DNA from: an uncultured Eubacteriales bacterium
GTDB lineage: Bacteria; Bacillota; Clostridia; Christensenellales; Borkfalkiaceae
NCBI GenBank assembly: GCA_902797515.1
Contig: CADBSX010000015.1
Span: forward strand, 1 to 10,199
DNA: 10,199 nucleotides
Direction of reading: 5' to 3'
Positions within the stretch are counted from its first letter, which is position 1, and every line of letters starts with the position of its first letter. Of this stretch, positions 5,474 through 10,199 are shown in pieces. The position numbers were made by a program, and so were the translations under genes. The notes beneath the pieces are model-generated. The model had not been told where the DNA came from. It was given only the letters and a program-made list of their open reading frames with translations, and did not search any database.

Positions 5474-8400
5474 ATGCGGGCTATAAGCGTAAAAAGATCG
5501 ATCATTTTGATATTCGCGCTCGTTTCGGTCGCTTTATTTGCGATCGGAACGTCTTTTGCCGCGCGGGCGCTCGCTTACGAAAACACTTATTCCGCGGGAA
5601 ACGACTATTCGGACGCCGCCGCTTTGCAGGCGAGGTATTCCGAACTCGTCGGCGAGATAGAAGAAAGGGAAACGGCGCTCGGCGAATACGCGCTCGGCTT
5701 TTCGGAAGTAAAGGAACTTATAGAGAGCAAGTTCGGCCGCGACAAACTCAACGAAACGGGAGATTACCTCGCGGAAAATTATCTTTACGGAAACAAGGGG
5801 CTGAACGCTATCGCCGGAATATGCGAACTCGCGCAGGATATAAAGGCGAACTACGCCGAGGGCGGCGTTTACGTTTCGTCCAATCCAGACGGACTTAAAA
5901 ATTACCAGATAAGGGAAATAAAGGACAGGGCGGCGGAACTGCTCGACAGGCTCAAACTCAAAAATTTCCGCTCTTCCGATTATCTTTACGAAAACGCCTA
6001 CGCCTTATATTCCGCATTTTCGGTAGAGGGCTTTAAGGCGGAAAGAGACGAGATAAACGGATATATACGCGCCGCCGAGGAAAAAGTCGGATATTATTTC
6101 GCATACTATTACGGCGACAAATTCGGCAGGGCTTATATCGAAGAAACGGTCTATTCGGGAAACGCGGACGACGTTTTATCGGATAAAGAGGCGAGCGTTG
6201 CCGCGATAAGCGCGGCGGCTGACGGCGCGGCGGATAAAGCGGACGCCTTAAACGGAATAAACGCGGCGGCGGAAGAATACGCGAAGAAGTTCGCGGACAG
6301 AAAGCCGTCTCTCGAAACGGCGGCGGAAAGGGCGTTTAAAGAACTTTCGGCGGAAACCGACACGGGAAAGGTAGTTTCGGGTTGCGAGACCGCGCTCAAA
6401 AACTATTCCGCGCTTACTACGTTGCCGCACTTCGACGGCGAACACGAAACCGACCTCAAAACGGGCTCTTTCGTCGGAGCGGACGAGGGCGGCGGAGATA
6501 CGGCGGTCGCGCGCGAGATACTCAAACTCTACAAAAAGGCGACTTTAAACGGGATAGCCGACGTGAAGAGCGAAAAGACGGGAAATTACGGGATAACCGC
6601 GAGGGGCGTTATAGCGGACAACGCGGCGATAGCCGCCGCGCTCGCGGACGCGCTGACTTCGAGCGGCGAACTTCCCGCCGAGGCGGTTTACACGGTCGGA
6701 AGTCTTACGGTAAAGAGCGGCGGAGATATAATAGAGGCGTTTTCGGCGAGTTACGAAAACGACGGAACGCTCAAAGCGGGCGACGCGACGTCGGAAAACG
6801 TTTCCGACTATAAAAACGTCGCGACGCTTTCCTACGACGGCGAAAAGTTCGCCGTCACGCTGACTTGTTTAAGCGGCGAAGAGGAAAATCCCGTTTTCGA
6901 CTGCGGCGGTAAACTCGGCGTTTCCGATACCGTCGCGCTCGCGGTCAAGAGAAACGTAAATCTTATAGCGAACGGCAAGAGGCAGGGAATAAGCGACGAG
7001 AACAAGGAAAAGGTTTCGGGAAAAACGCTGAAATATTCTTTCAATATTTCCGTTTTACAGCCGAACGGCTTGGGAGGATTTTCCGAAAAGACCGATTTTT
7101 CCGATCTCGAAGGCTGTTCGTACAGAGTATCGGTAACTTTCAAAAACGACGCGGAGACCGCGGAAAGCGGACTTGCGGCGATTTATTATAATCATACGAA
7201 AATAACGGACGTAATGGACGTTAAATGGGAGGGCAACGTAATGACTTTTACGGTGAACGACGTAAACGAAGCTTTGATGGTGAATATCCTCAAACCTGAA
7301 AAATGGACGGATTTCGCCTTGCTCGCGGTGATAGGGCTTGCGGCGCTGGTCGTACTGTTCTTGCTCGTGTGGCTGATAGTGAAGTTGGTCAAGAACAAGA
7401 AGTTCAGAGTGGTATTCGACGCGGCGGGCGGTAAATATACGAAAGTAATAAGAGTGAAACACCGCGGACAATTCTCTTATCCGAAAGAGCCGAAAAGAAA
7501 GAACTACGTGTTTATGGGCTGGTTCACGGATAAGAAATGCACCACGCGTTTCGCATCGACGGAACTCACGAAGAGAAAGAACGTCACCGTTTACGCGAAG
7601 TGGATGAAACTTTCGGACTATGAAAAACTCAACGCCGAATACAGGAAATTGAGCGCGGAAGTGAGTTCGGAAGTCAAAGAGATAGACGCGCAGTATTTCA
7701 ATTCGCTGCAAAAAGATCCGCAGATAGAAAAACTCGAAACGGAAAAGAGAAGTTACGAGGCGAAGAGGGCGGAAGAAGAGAGAAAGACGGAAGAAGTCAA
7801 GTTGCAGGCGATAAGAGAGATAGAGCGTTCCAAAAACAACGAGGACGCGAGAGTCAAAGCCGAGAGAAGCGCGGAAGAGACCGAACAGCGTTTGCAGATG
7901 GTGCTTGCCGAAAGAGACGAGGCGATACGCCGCGCAAGGCAGGACGAGAGGGAAAGACTGCTCGATCAGATAAGACCTAACGGCGGTTTCGTCGCGATAG
8001 GCGGAGTCTCGGAAGAGAGCGGCGCGGACGCTTACGCGGGCAAATCCCCCGAAGAGATAGAAGAGATCATCCGCAAAGTCAAAGAAGACACCGCGCGCGA
8101 GACGGAAGAGAGAGTAAGGCGCGAGATGGAAGAAGAGGCAAAACGCCGCGCCGAAGAGGAAGAGCGAATCGCGAGAATAGTTGACGAGAGGATCAGAGCG
8201 AGGGAAGAAGAGAAGATCCGCGAAAAGGAAGAGACCGAACTCCGCGCGAAAGAGGAAGAGGAAAAGAGACGGCTCGAAGAAGAGCGGATAAACGAACTCG
8301 TAAACAAGCGCGTCAAGGAACTTGCGGAACAGAAAGAGAGAGAGGACGCCGAACTCGCCCGCAGGAAAGCGGCGGAAGAGGCTAAAACGGCGGCGGATCT

Positions 8401-9193
8401 CGCCATAATGGCGGCGCTCGGATCGAGAAGAGACGCCGCGGGCGGAACTATCGCGGAAGAGGGCAGAATAGAGGCGGCGGCGGACAACGCGGTGTTCGAC
8501 GAACTCAAAGCCGAGATAAATTCCTATAAAAAGGCGGATAACCTCGAATACGCGCTCGAAGAGAAAAAAGACGTTATAAAGATAGCCAAGACAAGCGGCG
8601 GCGTGACGCTCGAAACGAACGTTCCGTCGGAAACGTTAAACGAAAGAGGTTATTCGACCGAAAAGACCGAATTCGGCTCGAAGATGACGGTTACCGCCGA
8701 CAACAAGGAAGAGGCGAAAGACGTTATACAGGACGCAATGAACGAGAACGGCTATATTCAGGGCGGAGAGCCGACCGTGACCGAAAGTTCGGACGAAGAG
8801 CGGGCGAAAGGTTTCGTTTTCACGGCGAGGGCGGACAGAGTAGCCGAGACCGTCGCGGAATTTTACAACGTGATAAGGAAAGAAGTGAGTTCCTTCGTGT
8901 CGGAAAAGCCCGTGGAAAAAGACACGCCGCTCGTCAAGATGTTCAAGGTCAAGAATAAGGTGATAGCGATATATCTCAATCACACCGGCGACGGGCTCGT
9001 TCCGTCGGAAGAGGATATCGCCGCGAAGGGCTACCTTTCGTATATCGTCGTGAGAAACGCGGACGACTGCAAAAAAGCGGTAAAAGCGATAGACGAAACG
9101 ATGAAAGCGCACGGGCTCGTAAAAGTTCCGCGCGAGGCGAATTTCGAAGACGCGACCGACGCGAAAGGTTTCGAATACGTTTTGAAAAAATAA
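5474..9193 (+). CDS. Large single-pass membrane protein with internal InlB-type repeat, charged helices and tandem C-terminal domains
   Basis: I do not recognise this 1239-residue protein as a whole. Residues 1-34 form a signal peptide (basic start, hydrophobic core, ALA before Y35). Residues 35-612 should lie outside: helical to about 320, then more beta-rich, ending in a sandwich-like segment (about 550-610). A membrane helix spans 614-636, followed by KLVKNKK, so the rest is predicted cytoplasmic. That part holds an InlB/Flg_new-type repeat domain (643-711; FDAAGGKY, FMGWFTD, VYAKW), a charged helix (713-834), a glycine-rich hinge (835-858), a second helix rich in Glu/Arg/Lys (859-982) and two tandem domains (1008-1119 and 1130-1239). 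The ribosome binding site is weak (AAGTGAG, 5461-5467), unlike its neighbours. It has its own promoter and no terminator before greA. A scaffold or envelope-to-cytoplasm linker is possible, but this is inference. Confidence 0.9.
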   Translation: MRAISVKRSIILIFALVSVALFAIGTSFAARALAYENTYSAGNDYSDAAALQARYSELVGEIEERETALGEYALGFSEVKELIESKFGRDKLNETGDYLAENYLYGNKGLNAIAGICELAQDIKANYAEGGVYVSSNPDGLKNYQIREIKDRAAELLDRLKLKNFRSSDYLYENAYALYSAFSVEGFKAERDEINGYIRAAEEKVGYYFAYYYGDKFGRAYIEETVYSGNADDVLSDKEASVAAISAAADGAADKADALNGINAAAEEYAKKFADRKPSLETAAERAFKELSAETDTGKVVSGCETALKNYSALTTLPHFDGEHETDLKTGSFVGADEGGGDTAVAREILKLYKKATLNGIADVKSEKTGNYGITARGVIADNAAIAAALADALTSSGELPAEAVYTVGSLTVKSGGDIIEAFSASYENDGTLKAGDATSENVSDYKNVATLSYDGEKFAVTLTCLSGEEENPVFDCGGKLGVSDTVALAVKRNVNLIANGKRQGISDENKEKVSGKTLKYSFNISVLQPNGLGGFSEKTDFSDLEGCSYRVSVTFKNDAETAESGLAAIYYNHTKITDVMDVKWEGNVMTFTVNDVNEALMVNILKPEKWTDFALLAVIGLAALVVLFLLVWLIVKLVKNKKFRVVFDAAGGKYTKVIRVKHRGQFSYPKEPKRKNYVFMGWFTDKKCTTRFASTELTKRKNVTVYAKWMKLSDYEKLNAEYRKLSAEVSSEVKEIDAQYFNSLQKDPQIEKLETEKRSYEAKRAEEERKTEEVKLQAIREIERSKNNEDARVKAERSAEETEQRLQMVLAERDEAIRRARQDERERLLDQIRPNGGFVAIGGVSEESGADAYAGKSPEEIEEIIRKVKEDTARETEERVRREMEEEAKRRAEEEERIARIVDERIRAREEEKIREKEETELRAKEEEEKRRLEEERINELVNKRVKELAEQKEREDAELARRKAAEEAKTAADLAIMAALGSRRDAAGGTIAEEGRIEAAADNAVFDELKAEINSYKKADNLEYALEEKKDVIKIAKTSGGVTLETNVPSETLNERGYSTEKTEFGSKMTVTADNKEEAKDVIQDAMNENGYIQGGEPTVTESSDEERAKGFVFTARADRVAETVAEFYNVIRKEVSSFVSEKPVEKDTPLVKMFKVKNKVIAIYLNHTGDGLVPSEEDIAAKGYLSYIVVRNADDCKKAVKAIDETMKAHGLVKVPREANFEDATDAKGFEYVLKK

Positions 9194-9234
9194 AATAACT
9201 ACTGTGAAAGGACAGCAAGAAGGAGTATAGAACA

Positions 9235-9705
9235 ATGAACGACAAAATAATGGTTACCGAAGAGGGCAAAGCGCAACTCGAAAAAGAACTCGACGAACTC
9301 AAACTCGTCAAACGCCCCGAAATAGTCGAGCGCATCAAAAAGGCGAGGGATTTCGGAGACCTTTCGGAGAACGCGGAATACGACGCCGCTAAAAACGAAC
9401 AGGCGAGGATTGAAGGGCGTATAGCGGAGATCGAAGCGACGCTCAAAGTCGCCGAGATAATAGACACGAACGGCAAAAAAGGCTCGGTATTCGTAGGCTC
9501 GAAAGTCAGGATACTCGATATCGACCTCGGCGAGGAAGAGGATTACGAACTCGTCGGAACGACCGAGGCGGACATAGCGAGCGGCAGAATATCCAACGAA
9601 TCCCCGCTCGGACAAGCGCTCGTAGGCGCGAAAGAGGGCGAAGAAGTGACCGTTCACGCGCCGCAGGGCGACTATAAAGTCAAAGTGCTCGGAATAACCG
9701 TATAA
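9235..9705 (+). CDS. greA: Transcription elongation factor GreA
   Basis: GreA enters the secondary channel of backtracked RNA polymerase and stimulates cleavage of the extruded RNA, restarting elongation. The 156-residue protein has the N-terminal antiparallel coiled coil (about 1-76). Its tip motif FGDLSENAEY places D42 and E45 where the catalytic acidic pair belongs. The C-terminal FKBP-like domain (about 82-156) has SPLGQALVGAKEGEEV and ends VKVLGITV. The length is typical. AAGGAG (9220-9225) is nine bases before ATG 9235. Greater similarity to GreA than GreB rests on the tip motif and the Gram-positive setting. The gene starts 41 bases after the large membrane-protein gene with no terminator between, so it may be read from the promoter at 5412; greA would more usually sit elsewhere, often near lysS. 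Confidence 0.95.
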   Translation: MNDKIMVTEEGKAQLEKELDELKLVKRPEIVERIKKARDFGDLSENAEYDAAKNEQARIEGRIAEIEATLKVAEIIDTNGKKGSVFVGSKVRILDIDLGEEEDYELVGTTEADIASGRISNESPLGQALVGAKEGEEVTVHAPQGDYKVKVLGITV

Positions 9706-9725
9706 TCGGCGGACGAAAAATCTTT

Positions 9726-9748
9726 TACGGCGAAAGCCGTATTTTATT
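9726..9748 (+). terminator. Probable intrinsic terminator after greA
   Basis: TACGGC (9726-9731) and GCCGTA (9736-9741) form a six-bp stem with a GAAA tetraloop, a stable GNRA-type cap, followed by TTTTATT (9742-9748). It begins 21 bases after the greA stop. The stem is short and the T-run interrupted, so termination may be partial. It ends only six bases before the next start codon, so some readthrough would be needed unless an internal promoter exists. Confidence 0.55.
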
Positions 9749-9754
9749 CGGGAA

Positions 9755-10199
9755 ATGGATATAAAGATAACCAAAAAAAGGCTCGTAAATATGCTCAATT
9801 ACGAGTGGATAAAGATGCTTATAGCGATAGCGGCGGCTATCGTTATATGGAATCTTATCTTCACCACTACGGCGACGCGCGCGACGATCGGGGAAACTTT
9901 CCACGTCGTTTTGTACGACAACGTGTCGGCGACGGGCGGGGACGCGCTCTTTCTCGGCGATCTGAAAGAAAAGGGCGTTTTAAGTTACGACGTGTTGGAG
10001 TCCGCGACGGACAGTATCCGCGGCGCCGGAAATTATTCGTCCGCGTATCTTCTTTCCGTCAGGATGTCCACGAAAGAGGGCGACGTTATCATAGCGGACG
10101 CAACCGTTCCCGAAACGGCGGAAGGCGAAGATCCGAAACCGAGCAATATGCAGACGGTACTCGACGGATACTATCTTATATCCCTTCCCAAATATTTCG
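9755..10199 (+). CDS. Membrane-anchored protein of unknown function (N-terminal part, runs off the window)
   Basis: The first 148 codons are present with no stop before the window end. The protein starts with a basic cytoplasmic segment (ITKKR, residues 5-9), then a membrane helix at about 20-39 (WIKMLIAIAAAIVIWNLIF). The following TTTATR and a soluble region are predicted outside. That region alternates hydrophobic and polar residues as in beta strands (FHVVLYDN, AYLLSVRMS, GDVIIADATV), with an acidic Pro/Glu loop at about 118-127. I recognise no catalytic motif or named family. The start ATG 9755 lacks a clear Shine-Dalgarno sequence; a later ATG (9791) has AAAGG ten bases upstream but would remove the basic N-terminus. 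Base and codon use match the neighbours. Confidence 0.7.
   Translation, partial: MDIKITKKRLVNMLNYEWIKMLIAIAAAIVIWNLIFTTTATRATIGETFHVVLYDNVSATGGDALFLGDLKEKGVLSYDVLESATDSIRGAGNYSSAYLLSVRMSTKEGDVIIADATVPETAEGEDPKPSNMQTVLDGYYLISLPKYF

Noticed and set aside
8056..8400. GA-rich repetitive DNA that could be read as a DNA repeat array
   Set aside because: The repetition comes from Glu/Arg/Lys codons of a helix; there are no constant-length repeat units or spacers, so it is not a CRISPR or satellite array.
8032..8508. Serine/alanine-rich minus-strand frame opposite the charged helix
   Set aside because: It is the complement of repeated Glu/Arg/Ala codons and has no independent support such as a ribosome binding site.

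Overview
This window is the distal part of the large ribosomal-protein (S10/spc/alpha) gene cluster of a bacterium, followed by a lineage-specific membrane protein, greA and the start of another membrane protein. All genes are on the + strand. The gene order (secY-adk-map-infA-rpmJ-rpsM-rpsK-rpsD-rpoA-rplQ), the GGAGG-type ribosome binding sites, the zinc-type LID of adenylate kinase, the four-cysteine S4 and the enlarged L17 point to Bacillota, most likely class Clostridia. Coding sequence is moderately GC-rich with many GCG, CTC, CGA and GAA codons, and intergenic DNA is AT-rich. This would fit an uncultured gut Clostridia lineage (for example Christensenellales-like), but that finer placement is a guess.

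Region by region: 1-178 is the 3' end of secY. 179-352 is a structured non-coding spacer with small inverted and direct repeats. 353-1710 holds adk and map, overlapping by four bases. 1711-1838 is a gap where related genomes often carry a small KOW-domain gene. 1845-5249 holds infA, rpmJ, rpsM, rpsK, rpsD, rpoA and rplQ with short spacers. A very strong intrinsic terminator (5268-5299) closes the cluster. A new promoter (5412-5440), preceded by a 14-bp perfect palindrome, drives a 1239-residue membrane protein (5474-9193). greA (9235-9705) follows after 41 bases and could share that transcript. A modest terminator hairpin (9726-9748) precedes a truncated membrane-protein gene (9755 to the end).

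The first ten genes serve growth: protein export (SecY), adenylate balance (Adk), N-terminal methionine removal (Map), translation initiation (IF-1), ribosomal proteins L36, S13, S11, S4 and L17, and the RNA polymerase alpha subunit. GreA rescues backtracked RNA polymerase. The part that does not follow the textbook is the 1239-residue protein. It has a signal peptide, about 580 residues predicted outside the cell and one membrane helix. On the predicted cytoplasmic side it carries an InlB/Listeria-Bacteroides-type repeat domain, two long highly charged helices split by a glycine-rich hinge, and two tandem copies of a ~110-residue C-terminal domain that I do not recognise. Its function is unknown.
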